A model generated the notes under the pieces. The model did no database searches. It worked only from the letters and a program-made list of their open reading frames with translations, and was not told where the DNA came from. A program made the position numbers and the translations under genes. From Chloroflexota bacterium (lineage in GTDB: Bacteria; Chloroflexota; Dehalococcoidia; Lucifugimonadales; UBA3495): DNA of 7,358 nucleotides. The first letter of the stretch is position 1. The number at the start of each line of letters is the position of its first letter. Shown here in pieces: positions 1-5,858 of this stretch. The stretch spans positions 1 through 7,358 of the forward strand of contig JADFPM010000132.1 in NCBI GenBank assembly GCA_022562335.1, given 5' to 3'.

Positions 1-78
1 CCAAATCTCGGCATCCTCGATCTGCATGCCTTCGCGCATGCCCTCTTCTTTGTAATTTACCTTTGGCCACCTGTACAT
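1..78 (-). CDS. Partial N-terminus of a probable HMGL-like (DRE-TIM) acyl transferase/lyase
   Basis: Only the first 26 codons are in the window; the gene runs leftward off the edge. The ATG at 78-76 is preceded by a very strong ribosome binding site (AAGGAGGAGG on the minus strand, 93-84), which fixes the start. The peptide contains EEGMREGMQIEDAEI (residues 11-25). This resembles the first beta strand of the HMG-CoA lyase/isopropylmalate/homocitrate synthase superfamily, where an E-x-G-x-R-E/D-G-x-Q motif supplies the catalytic Arg and a metal ligand. The family call rests on this motif alone, and the exact substrate cannot be told. The gene is transcribed divergently from the thiamin cluster, so a role in thiamin metabolism is not implied. 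It could also be another TIM-barrel carboxyltransferase. Confidence 0.6.
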   Translation of the reverse strand, partial: MYRWPKVNYKEEGMREGMQIEDAEIW

Positions 79-93
79 TGTTTCCTCCTCCTT

Positions 94-114
94 AAAAAAG
101 CCCGCTTTTGGGCC
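94..114 (-). terminator. Possible attenuator hairpin before the leftward gene
   Basis: Read on the minus strand, GGCCC (114-110), loop AAAAGC, GGGC (103-100) and six T (99-94) form a small terminator-like hairpin. It ends directly at the Shine-Dalgarno sequence (93-84). The stem is only 4-5 bp, so it is weak on its own. The order stem, U-run, ribosome binding site would suit a leader attenuator. Confidence 0.3.
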
Positions 115-148
115 ATAGTGTCGAGGCCGGGATATCTGGAGAATGGAT

Positions 149-165
149 ACCGCCATAATGGCGGT
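149..165. repeat. 17-bp perfect palindrome in the leftward leader
   Basis: ACCGCCATAATGGCGGT is a perfect inverted repeat with 8-bp arms around A157. It lies about 16-30 nt downstream of the predicted leftward start site. It could be an operator or an RNA hairpin with a very tight loop. Its right part (ATAATGGCGGT, 155-165) recurs exactly at 291-301, across the -10 and start region of the rightward promoter. Confidence 0.5.
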
Positions 166-187
166 GCACGAGGTTTAACTTGGCCGA

Positions 188-217
188 ATTGTATTGCGCC
201 ACGCCTGACATTGTCAA
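188..217 (-). promoter_or_regulatory. Promoter for the leftward gene
   Basis: On the minus strand a perfect TTGACA (-35, 217-212) is followed after 18 nt by TACAAT (-10, 193-188). Transcription would begin near 181 and give a leader of about 100 nt before the start codon at 78. This is direct consensus matching to sigma-70; activity is inferred. Confidence 0.6.
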
Positions 218-267
218 GAAAGATCACGCCGCCACCAAGCCTCCGGCTGCGCCTGAGGAGGGCCACA

Positions 268-295
268 TTGACACATACGGCAGGCTTTCTATAAT
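268..295 (+). promoter_or_regulatory. Consensus sigma-70 promoter of the thiamin cluster
   Basis: TTGACA at 268-273 and TATAAT at 290-295 are both exact consensus hexamers with a 16-nt spacer. Transcription should start near 302, about 30 nt before the TPP aptamer. A strong constitutive promoter followed by a riboswitch fits control at the level of termination rather than initiation. Confidence 0.85.
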
Positions 296-330
296 GGCGG
301 TCGTTAACAACTGAAAAGGCTGACGCGCGT

Positions 331-416
331 AGGGGAGCTCGGTTTTACCGGGCTGAGAGGCTCCGATCCATCGGAGCGACCCTGTGAACCTGACCTGGGT
401 AATGCCAGCGGAGGGA
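331..416 (+). ncRNA. TPP riboswitch (THI box)
   Basis: The conserved THI-box core is plainly present: GGGG near 332, CTGAGA at 353-358, ACCCT at 379-383, AACCTGA at 387-393, then CTGG, TAAT, CCAG (P5, 395-408) and GGAGGGAA (410-417). P3 can form from AGCTCGG (336-342) with CCGGGCT (348-354) around a TTTTA loop. The optional P3a hairpin is CTCCGA/TCGGAG at 361-376. It binds thiamin pyrophosphate. Sitting between a consensus promoter and an intrinsic terminator, it should be an OFF switch for thiZXY and probably the genes downstream. Confidence 0.95.
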
Positions 417-444
417 ATCGGGCAATGGTATATAGGCTTAAATT

Positions 445-475
445 GGCCGCCGAACCCGCTTCTCGGCGGCCTTTT
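445..475 (+). terminator. Riboswitch-controlled intrinsic terminator
   Basis: GGCCGCCGA (445-453) pairs perfectly with TCGGCGGCC (463-471) across a 9-nt loop and is followed by TTTT (472-475), ACTA and more T. It lies about 28 nt after the aptamer and 42 nt before thiZ, the usual position for a TPP-induced terminator. I did not identify the antiterminator pairing with certainty. Confidence 0.85.
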
Positions 476-479
476 ACTA

Positions 480-493
480 TTTTGACGTCAAAA
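480..493. repeat. 14-bp perfect palindrome upstream of thiZ
   Basis: TTTTGACGTCAAAA is a perfect palindrome between the riboswitch terminator and the thiZ start. Its left half contains TTGACG, which could serve as a weak -35 element. No convincing -10 sits at the right distance (GGATAT at 505-510 is poor). A protein-binding site is possible, but so is chance. Confidence 0.35.
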
Positions 494-517
494 ACGGTCT
501 TTTTGGATATAGCCTGA

Positions 518-1342
518 ATGCCATACATGCCAGAGCTGAATCATCCCGAACCCAAACTCCGGATCGAATCCCTCCACAAGTCGTTCAAAATCGGAGGAAA
601 ACGGGAATCCGTTCTTGCGGGCGTGGACTTGGCGGTGGGACCAGGGGAGTTCGTCAGCATCATCGGCCCCAGCGGCTGCGGCAAAAGCACCCTGCTGAAC
701 ATCATCGCCGGCCTGGACCAGCCGGACAGCGGGTCCGTATCACTGAATGGCGGGGATGGCGGCCCAGACCAGCCCAGGCTGGGCCGGGTTGGCTACATGC
801 AGCAAAAGGACCTGTTGCTTCCCTGGCGCACGGTGTTGGACAACACCATCCTCGGATTGGAACTGAACGGTGTCTCCCGGCGGCAGGCCAGGATACGGGC
901 TTTGGAACTTACCGAATCCTTTGGGCTAAGCGGGTTTGAAGACCTGTACCCCTACGCCCTTTCCGGGGGCATGCGCCAACGGGCGGCCTTCCTTCGCACC
1001 ATGTTGCTGGGCCACGAGATAATCCTGCTGGATGAGCCATTCGGCGCGCTGGACGCCCTTACCCGCATAGAGATGCAGGAGTGGTTGTTGAACCTGTGGG
1101 ACTCCATGAACAGCACCATAGTCCTGATCACCCACGACGTGGACGAGGCCATCTTGATGTCCGACCGGGTCTACGTGCTCACTTCCCGTCCGGGAAAAGT
1201 CAAGATGATCCTGGACGTGGACCTGCCCCGGCCCCGGGATTTCGAGGCAGTCACCAGCCCGCCGTTCACTTCTTTAAAAGCCAGATTGCTGGCCGCACTG
1301 CGGGAAGAGAAAGGTAAAGTGGGAGCAGATACGTGGCCGTAG
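518..1342 (+). CDS. thiZ: Thiamin-precursor ABC transporter, ATP-binding protein ThiZ
   Basis: This 274-residue cytoplasmic ATPase should drive the ThiXYZ importer for pyrimidine precursors of thiamin. All ABC motifs are intact: Walker A GPSGCGKST (50-58), Q-loop MQQKDLLLPW (94-103), signature LSGGMRQR (148-155), Walker B IILLDEP (168-174), D-loop GALDA (176-180) and switch His206. The sequence belongs to the nitrate/taurine/HMP transporter subgroup (TauB/SsuB-like). The thiamin role comes from the TPP riboswitch upstream and from thiX, thiY, tenA and thiD downstream. ATG 518 has a weak GGA about 10 nt upstream, and ATG 527 is an alternative start. The 3' end overlaps thiX by 10 bp, implying translational coupling. 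Confidence 0.9.
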   Translation: MPYMPELNHPEPKLRIESLHKSFKIGGKRESVLAGVDLAVGPGEFVSIIGPSGCGKSTLLNIIAGLDQPDSGSVSLNGGDGGPDQPRLGRVGYMQQKDLLLPWRTVLDNTILGLELNGVSRRQARIRALELTESFGLSGFEDLYPYALSGGMRQRAAFLRTMLLGHEIILLDEPFGALDALTRIEMQEWLLNLWDSMNSTIVLITHDVDEAILMSDRVYVLTSRPGKVKMILDVDLPRPRDFEAVTSPPFTSLKARLLAALREEKGKVGADTWP

Positions 1343-2193
1343 AAGAAGAACACCGCGAAGGGGACGCCGGCTGGGACCGCTCCGGTTCCGGCGGGTGGGC
1401 AATCCGGGATAAGCTGAAAGGGTGGCAGAATTGGCTGCCCGCGTTGCTCATTGTGGTGGCTATGGTGGCCCTTTGGGAGTGGGTGGTTGCCGCCAACGAC
1501 ATACCCCATTGGAAGCTGCCTGCGCCATCGTCCATCGGCGTCGAGTTGTGGACCAGCCGGGGAATGTTGCTTGGCCACACCTGGGTAACGATGGAGGAGG
1601 TCCTCATCGGCCTGGCCGTGGCGCTGGTCATCGGCGTGCTATTGGCTTGGCTGATCGCCCTATCCCGGACCCTGGAGCGGGTGATTTATCCTTCGGTCAT
1701 CGCCTCCCAAACCATCCCCATAATCGTCATCGCCCCCCTGTTGCTGATTTGGCTGGGATACGGCATCCAACACAAGGTCATCGTCGTCGCGCTGATCTCC
1801 TTTTTTCCGATTGTGGTCAATACGGTTGACGGGCTGAGGTCGGCCGACCCCGACGTCATCAATCTGCTCCGGACCCTCGGCGCTAACCGGTGGCAGGTAT
1901 TTCGCAAGGTACAGGTCCCCGCGTCGCTGCCGTTCCTGTTTTCGGGCATCAAGATCGCCGTGACCGTAAGCGTCATCGGCGCGGTCATCGGCGAATGGGT
2001 AGGTTCCAGCGAAGGGCTGGGCTACCTGGCCATCCGGTCCAAATCCCAATTCCTGTCAGAGCGAGTGTACGCCACGGTGGTGCTGTTGAGCCTGATGGGC
2101 ATAGGCTTGTTTCTCATTGCCGGGGCCTTGGAGCGGGCTCTCCTGCCCTGGTATCACAACGAACGCCGCCGAAACGCGGCGGGAGACGAGTGA
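1333..2193 (+). CDS. thiX: Thiamin-precursor ABC transporter, permease ThiX
   Basis: A 286-residue inner-membrane permease of the binding-protein-dependent type (BPD_transp_1). Hydrophobic segments lie near residues 35-54, 88-110, 122-141, 147-163, 205-222 and 247-268, about six helices. The cytoplasmic EAA loop, which docks on the ATPase, is seen at about 178-200 (LLRTLGANRWQVFRKVQVPA, including the conserved Gly and the x-PASLP end). The start is GTG 1333, with GGGAG at 1321-1325 and 7 nt spacing, overlapping the end of thiZ. The N-terminal 30 residues are polar and cytoplasmic. The family is shared with taurine and nitrate permeases; the substrate is assigned from the riboswitch and neighbours. 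Confidence 0.9.
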   Translation: MAVEEEHREGDAGWDRSGSGGWAIRDKLKGWQNWLPALLIVVAMVALWEWVVAANDIPHWKLPAPSSIGVELWTSRGMLLGHTWVTMEEVLIGLAVALVIGVLLAWLIALSRTLERVIYPSVIASQTIPIIVIAPLLLIWLGYGIQHKVIVVALISFFPIVVNTVDGLRSADPDVINLLRTLGANRWQVFRKVQVPASLPFLFSGIKIAVTVSVIGAVIGEWVGSSEGLGYLAIRSKSQFLSERVYATVVLLSLMGIGLFLIAGALERALLPWYHNERRRNAAGDE

Positions 2194-2254
2194 TCGACGT
2201 CTGAAAGATCGTGCTGGGCACGGGATCAATCATCAAACTTGGCGGAGGGTAGTT

Positions 2255-3268
2255 ATGTTAGGTAGGAAATCGTGGGTTTTGGTCCTGGTGGTGGCTGCCG
2301 CTATGTTATTGACCGCGGCATGCGGCGGACAGGAAAACGGGGCGGAGCAAGAGATTGTGAAGGTCCGGCTGGCCATGGACTGGTATCCCAACGCCAACCA
2401 CGCCGGCCTGTTCGTCGCGCAAGAAAAAGGATACTTCGCCGACGAGAATCTGGAAGTTGATTTTTACACTCCGGTGGACCCGTCTACCGTTAATCAGACG
2501 GTGGCGGCAGGCGCCGACGACTTCGGCATCAACTATCAACCCGACCTGCTGATGGCCCGGGCCCAGGGGGTCTCAGTGGTTTCCGTCGCCGCCCTGGTAC
2601 AGCATCCCTTGAACTCTGTGCAGACCCTGAAGAGCTCGGGAATCACCCGCCCCAGCGAATTGGTGGGCAAAAAGATCGGCTATCCCGGCATTCCCCTTAA
2701 CGAGCCCTTGCTGGACACCATGCTTAAGGCCGACGGCGTGGAGGGGGGCCTGGAAGAGGTGGAGTTGATCAACGTGGGCTTCAACCTGGCCGAGGTATTG
2801 ATCAGCGGAACCGTCGACGCCTGCATCGGTTGCTACTTCAGCCACGAGTCTTTTCTCATGGAGAACCAGGGGCACCCGGTGAATATCATGCGGATGGAAG
2901 AGTGGGGGGTGCCAGACTACTATGAACTCGTCCTGGTCACCAGCGAAAAGATGCTGAAGGAGAAGCCCGACGTGGTCCGGCGGCTGGTCCGCGCGTTGAT
3001 GAAAGGATACGCCGACGCCGCGGCCGATCCCGACGCCGCGGTGGATACCCTGCTGGCCGCGACGAAAGGGGAGGTGGACGAGGCCATCGAGCGCCCCGGC
3101 ATTCAAGTCATCGCACCTCTATGGACCGAAGGAGGCCGCGTGGGCTGGCAAACCTTGGAAAAGTGGTCCACCTTCGGCGATTGGATGTACGCCAACGGGC
3201 TGATCAAAGACCCCATCGACACCAGCGCGGCCTTCACCAATGAGTTCGTAGAGGCCGCCCAGCAATGA
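2255..3268 (+). CDS. thiY: Thiamin-pyrimidine precursor-binding lipoprotein ThiY (NMT1/THI5-like)
   Basis: A 337-residue substrate-binding protein. The reading frame is open back to 2117, but ATG 2255 is the likely start. It has GGAGGG at 2244-2249 and begins a clear lipoprotein signal: MLGRKSW, a hydrophobic stretch 7-20, then LTAAC with the lipidated Cys23. The mature N-terminus carries the family hallmark DWYPNANHAGLFVAQEKGYF (42-61). It also has IGYPGIPLNE (141-150) and the ligand-site region DACIGCYFSHE (188-198), all typical of NMT1/THI5-like proteins. Family members bind formylaminopyrimidine or HMP outside the membrane and deliver it to ThiX. The gap from thiX is 61 bp with no terminator, so it is in the same operon. 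The ligand cannot be fixed from sequence. Confidence 0.9.
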   Translation: MLGRKSWVLVLVVAAAMLLTAACGGQENGAEQEIVKVRLAMDWYPNANHAGLFVAQEKGYFADENLEVDFYTPVDPSTVNQTVAAGADDFGINYQPDLLMARAQGVSVVSVAALVQHPLNSVQTLKSSGITRPSELVGKKIGYPGIPLNEPLLDTMLKADGVEGGLEEVELINVGFNLAEVLISGTVDACIGCYFSHESFLMENQGHPVNIMRMEEWGVPDYYELVLVTSEKMLKEKPDVVRRLVRALMKGYADAAADPDAAVDTLLAATKGEVDEAIERPGIQVIAPLWTEGGRVGWQTLEKWSTFGDWMYANGLIKDPIDTSAAFTNEFVEAAQQ

Positions 3269-3400
3269 TCGGTTTCAGCCGTCACTCATAACCCGGGTGC
3301 ACGGAAACCGGCGGCCGGTCAAAGGCCGAAACCCGTACGCCGCCTATAAAGTGCCGGCCGGAAGGTCTTCTCCGCGCCGTAAATGGGGAAACAGGGGTGT

Positions 3401-3406
3401 TATACT
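3401..3406 (+). promoter_or_regulatory. Possible internal promoter (-10) before the GYD gene
   Basis: TATACT (3401-3406) is a good -10 hexamer 43 nt before the chosen start of the GYD-domain gene, but no recognisable -35 lies 16-18 nt upstream. The 180-nt gap after thiY holds no intrinsic terminator that I can see, so readthrough from the riboswitch promoter is also possible. Confidence 0.3.
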
Positions 3407-3448
3407 GGCACGCATCAAGGCTGGACGATTGCCGGATTTGGTGTGTCT

Positions 3449-3790
3449 ATGTCTCTGTATTTTCTGTTGGGAACACTTACCACCGAAGGGCGGACCAAGG
3501 TCCACAGCGACCGCAACCTGGTGGTGGAAGCCGCCCGGAGGGTTTCCATCGCCGGGGCCGAGATCCTGGGCCAATACGCGGTTTTGGGCCGTTACGATTA
3601 CCTGATGATGGTCGAGGCCGACGACAATGACGCCGTGGCGCGCTTATCACTGGAGATTGGGGTCAGCACCGGGATGCATATAGAAACACTACCGGGCATC
3701 CCCATCGGCTTCCTGACCGACGACGGACGGGATGACCCCGTCTCCAGGCCCGATTCGATCAGCCTTACGCCCGCGCCCCCCGATCTGTGA
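3449..3790 (+). CDS. GYD-domain protein
   Basis: A small soluble protein of 113 residues if started at ATG 3449; the frame is open back to ATG 3383. I chose 3449 because family members begin directly with the first beta strand (here MSLYFLLGTLTTEGR), and the 22 extra residues do not resemble it. No strong Shine-Dalgarno decides between them. The core matches the GYD family: LVVEAARR (25-32), a G-x-x-x-x-G-x-Y-x-V-L-G-R-Y-D segment (the family-naming motif, here GRYDYLMMVEA) and a final beta strand MHIETLPGIP. The family is functionally uncharacterised and predicted to form a ferredoxin-like alpha/beta fold. The last 25 residues are Pro/Asp-rich and probably disordered. It sits between thiY and tenA, which suggests co-regulation but does not show a thiamin function. 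Confidence 0.75.
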   Translation: MSLYFLLGTLTTEGRTKVHSDRNLVVEAARRVSIAGAEILGQYAVLGRYDYLMMVEADDNDAVARLSLEIGVSTGMHIETLPGIPIGFLTDDGRDDPVSRPDSISLTPAPPDL

Positions 3791-3828
3791 CCACGTTGCG
3801 GCCACGGGTCTGGAGTCTTAGCACGCAA

Positions 3829-3858
3829 CACCGGTCCGGTTCCCAAATTGGACCGGTG
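3829..3858 (+). other. Strong stem-loop without a U-tract, upstream of tenA
   Basis: CACCGGTCC (3829-3837) pairs perfectly with GGACCGGTG (3850-3858). Two G-U pairs extend the stem inward, leaving a loop of about 8 nt. No run of T follows, so it is not a canonical terminator. It lies 33 nt before the tenA start and could slow polymerase, protect the downstream mRNA or be a protein site. Confidence 0.5.
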
Positions 3859-3890
3859 CGGCACGGCATTTCAGGGAGGCCTAAAGGCGT

Positions 3891-4553
3891 ATGGGCCTGA
3901 GCGATGAGCTAAAGGCGGGTACCGGTGACCGTTGGGAAAAGGTGGTGTCCCATCCCTTCGTCACCGAACTGGGTGACAACACCCTTACCTCCGACAAATT
4001 CCAGGTGTACTTTGACCAGGATTACCTCTTCCTGAAAGACTGGTCCATTTTGTTGAGCCTGGCCACCGCCAAAGCGCCGGACTTCAGCGCCGCTCGCCGG
4101 CTGGTCGAGTTCCTGCATCTGGGCTTGGGCGGGGAAGAGGGCCTGTTCCAAGAAGAATTTCGCCGGCGGGGCATGTCGGCCCAGGACGTGGCAAACCTAC
4201 AATACCGGCCCACAACCCTTGGCTACAGCGGCTTCCTGCGCAGCATCGCCTACTCCGGCGAGTACATCGACGTGGTGGCCACCCTGCTGGCCGTGGAATG
4301 GCCCTATTTAGACTGGGCCCAACGTTTGTCCGGCGCCGGCAAACGGCCGGACAACCACTACTATCAGACCTGGATCGACCTGCACACCAGCCCGGGCATG
4401 TCCGGCTTTGTAGACTGGCTGCGGGAGACCGTAGACCAGGCGGCCATCTCTCCAACCCACCAAAACCGTCTACAGCAGATTTTCATCGACATTTTGCGCT
4501 ACGAGTTCTTATTCTGGGAGATGGCCTACCGGAAGGAAGAATGGCCGGTCTGA
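3891..4553 (+). CDS. tenA: TenA-family aminopyrimidine aminohydrolase lacking the catalytic cysteine
   Basis: A 220-residue all-helical cytoplasmic TenA protein of normal family length. Characterised TenAs hydrolyse 4-amino-5-aminomethyl-2-methylpyrimidine to HMP for thiamin salvage, and some also cleave thiamin. By motif, the B. subtilis active-site positions are largely kept: Asp44 in FDQDYLFL, Tyr112 in GYSGF, Tyr139 in EWPY and Glu205 in RYEFLFWEMAY. The nucleophile Cys135 is replaced by Val135 (LLAVEWPY instead of LLPCxWxY), and the Tyr in W-I-x-x-Y is His165. The protein is thus not of the classical Cys type and may be closer to the Cys-less TenA_E group or an altered activity. ATG 3891 follows GGGAGG (3874-3879). 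The last 13 bp overlap thiD. Confidence 0.9.
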   Translation: MGLSDELKAGTGDRWEKVVSHPFVTELGDNTLTSDKFQVYFDQDYLFLKDWSILLSLATAKAPDFSAARRLVEFLHLGLGGEEGLFQEEFRRRGMSAQDVANLQYRPTTLGYSGFLRSIAYSGEYIDVVATLLAVEWPYLDWAQRLSGAGKRPDNHYYQTWIDLHTSPGMSGFVDWLRETVDQAAISPTHQNRLQQIFIDILRYEFLFWEMAYRKEEWPV

Positions 4554-5344
4554 GATACGTCCCCAGGGCAATGACCATCGCCGGCTCGGACTCCGGCGGC
4601 GGGGCCGGAATCCAGGCCGACCTGAAAACCTTCGCCGCCCTGGGGGTTTACGGCACCTCCACCCTGACCGCCATCACCGCCCAAAATACATTGGGAGTGA
4701 CGGCCATCCATGAGGTTCCCACCGAGATCATCTCGGCCCAGATAGATGCCGTGTTGGGCGATATAGGGGCCGACGCCGTAAAAACCGGCATGCTTTCATC
4801 GACGGCCATCATCGAATGCGTGGCCGAGGCCATGACCCGGCATCAGGTCCAACGGTTGGTGGTGGACCCGGTGATGGTGGCGAAAAGCGGCGATTCCCTG
4901 CTGCGGGAAGATGCGGTCGGCACCCTTAAAGCCCTGCTGATCCCCCTTGCCGCCGTGGTGACCCCCAATATTCCCGAGGCGGAAACGCTAACCGGCTCGG
5001 AGATCACCACTCCGGAAGACGTCAGACGGGCGGCCCAGAGCATCTTCGATATGGGCGCAAGGGGCGTGGTGGTGAAGGGAGGCCACCTGGAAGGCCCCGC
5101 CACCGACCTTTTCTACGACGGGTCCCGGTTTCAAGAGTTCACCTCACCAAGGATAAACACCGCCAACACCCACGGCACCGGATGCACCTTTGCGTCGGCC
5201 ATAGCGGCCGGCCTGGCTCAAGATCTGGACGTGATCGACGCGGTGGCCCAGGCCAAGGAATACGTTACTGAAGCCATCCGCCATTCATTCCCCCTGGGCC
5301 AGGGCCACGGACCCCTCAATCACTTCTACAAACTGTGGGTTTAG
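4541..5344 (+). CDS. thiD: Hydroxymethylpyrimidine/phosphomethylpyrimidine kinase ThiD
   Basis: A 267-residue cytoplasmic kinase of the ribokinase fold. It phosphorylates HMP to HMP-P and then HMP-PP, the pyrimidine substrate of thiamin phosphate synthase. Family motifs are complete: IAGSDSGGGAGIQADLKT (13-30), KTGML (81-85), VVDPVMVAKSG (107-117), TPNIPEAETLTG (141-152), VVVKGGHL (176-183) and the anion-hole/catalytic stretch HGTGCTFASAIAAGLA (211-226). The frame is open upstream to 4298 inside tenA, but ATG 4541 has GGAAGGA at 4531-4537 and matches the usual ThiD length. ATG 4571 would also keep the domain. The overlap with tenA indicates coupled translation. No ThiE fusion is present, so the coupling enzyme must be encoded elsewhere. 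Confidence 0.95.
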   Translation: MAGLRYVPRAMTIAGSDSGGGAGIQADLKTFAALGVYGTSTLTAITAQNTLGVTAIHEVPTEIISAQIDAVLGDIGADAVKTGMLSSTAIIECVAEAMTRHQVQRLVVDPVMVAKSGDSLLREDAVGTLKALLIPLAAVVTPNIPEAETLTGSEITTPEDVRRAAQSIFDMGARGVVVKGGHLEGPATDLFYDGSRFQEFTSPRINTANTHGTGCTFASAIAAGLAQDLDVIDAVAQAKEYVTEAIRHSFPLGQGHGPLNHFYKLWV

Positions 5345-5375
5345 CCCTCAGCCTAAATAGTCTCAGATCAACGGC

Positions 5376-5458
5376 TCATACCCCGATCCTGACCTTCCTC
5401 CACAGGAGGGAAGGGACTTGCGCCATCCCCTTTTCGGGGAGGGTTAGTGTTGGGGTGA
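5376..5458. repeat. REP/MITE-like imperfect palindromic element
   Basis: The ends are imperfect inverted repeats. TCATACCCCGATCCTGACC at 5376-5394 matches the complement of the right end (GGTTAGTGTTGGGGTGA, 5442-5458). Inside are two smaller hairpins: CCTTCCTCC-aca-GGAGGGAAGG (5393-5414) and TCCCC-ttttc-GGGGA (5426-5440). The whole could fold into a cruciform-like structure. It lies between thiD and the next gene, a usual site for REP-type repeats, and may also act as the thiD-distal terminator. Multi-copy status cannot be seen here. Confidence 0.55.
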
Positions 5459-5501
5459 AATCGTTTCGAGGGAATCCGGTTTGCGACAGGAATGAAAAAT
5501 C

Positions 5502-5858
5502 ATGCCCCCATTTCACCTACCCGTTGAAATAGGACCCGGCGACCGATCCAGGTTCCAGAGATTGATCGCCCGAATGGACGCCAACATCACCTACGCTGTC
5601 TTTCCCGCTACGGTATTGGCCATGCTGGGGATCGAACCAGCCTGGAGCCAGGTATTCCAGGCTGAGGAAGGTGGCCAAAAAGAGGTCCAACTTGCCGAGA
5701 TCAGGGTTCGGCTGGAAGGCCAGGAGCGCACCACGGTGTGCGTCTTTGGAGAGCCGGGCATCCGGCCGGCCCTGGGAAGGCACACCCTGGAGGCCTTCGG
5801 GCTCGTTCCCGACGAAGCCAGTGAAACGCTGGTGGAAGCAAAGTTGATTCTGGGGTAA
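5502..5858 (+). CDS. Clan AA aspartic-protease-like protein, copy 1, degenerate DTG motif
   Basis: A 118-residue protein with no signal peptide or membrane segment. Its layout resembles small bacterial clan AA (retropepsin-like) aspartic proteases: an opening strand FHLPVEIG, the active-site strand with T-Y-x-V-F-P and LGIEP after it, strands EIRVRLEG and TTVCVFGE, the G-x-x-x-LEAFGL segment (PALGRHTLEAFGL, 89-101), and a C-terminal LVEAKLIL. The usual catalytic V-D-T-G-A-T-Y is here M-D-A-N-I-T-Y (25-31). Asp26 is kept but the following Thr and Gly are lost, so ordinary proteolysis is doubtful. ATG 5502 has AGGA 10 nt upstream. The same start and length are conserved in the second copy at 6419, about 83% identical by hand count (98 of 118). 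Function unknown. Confidence 0.7.
   Translation: MPPFHLPVEIGPGDRSRFQRLIARMDANITYAVFPATVLAMLGIEPAWSQVFQAEEGGQKEVQLAEIRVRLEGQERTTVCVFGEPGIRPALGRHTLEAFGLVPDEASETLVEAKLILG

Noticed and set aside
1171..1631. Long minus-strand open frames opposite thiZ and thiX.
   Set aside because: They are shadows typical of GC-rich coding DNA, without domains, and overlap well-supported genes.
2117..2254. Upstream in-frame extension of thiY from 2117.
   Set aside because: It lies mostly inside thiX and would bury the lipoprotein signal. ATG 2255 has a good ribosome binding site and starts the signal peptide.
2822..2834. C-I-G-C in ThiY as a possible counterpart of the metal-binding CCCFC motif of yeast THI5 pyrimidine synthase.
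   Set aside because: Only two cysteines are present, and the protein has a lipoprotein signal and ABC partners, so a transporter role is far better supported.
3297..3605. 102-codon open frame overlapping the GYD gene.
   Set aside because: Composition is Arg/Pro/Gly-rich with no recognisable domain, and the overlapping frame encodes a known family.
4298..4540. Upstream in-frame extension of thiD from 4298.
   Set aside because: It lies inside tenA in another frame. ATG 4541 has a strong ribosome site and gives the normal ThiD length.
5335..5532. 65-codon open frame between thiD and the protease-like gene.
   Set aside because: It covers the palindromic repeat, has no clear ribosome site or domain and overlaps the start of the next gene.
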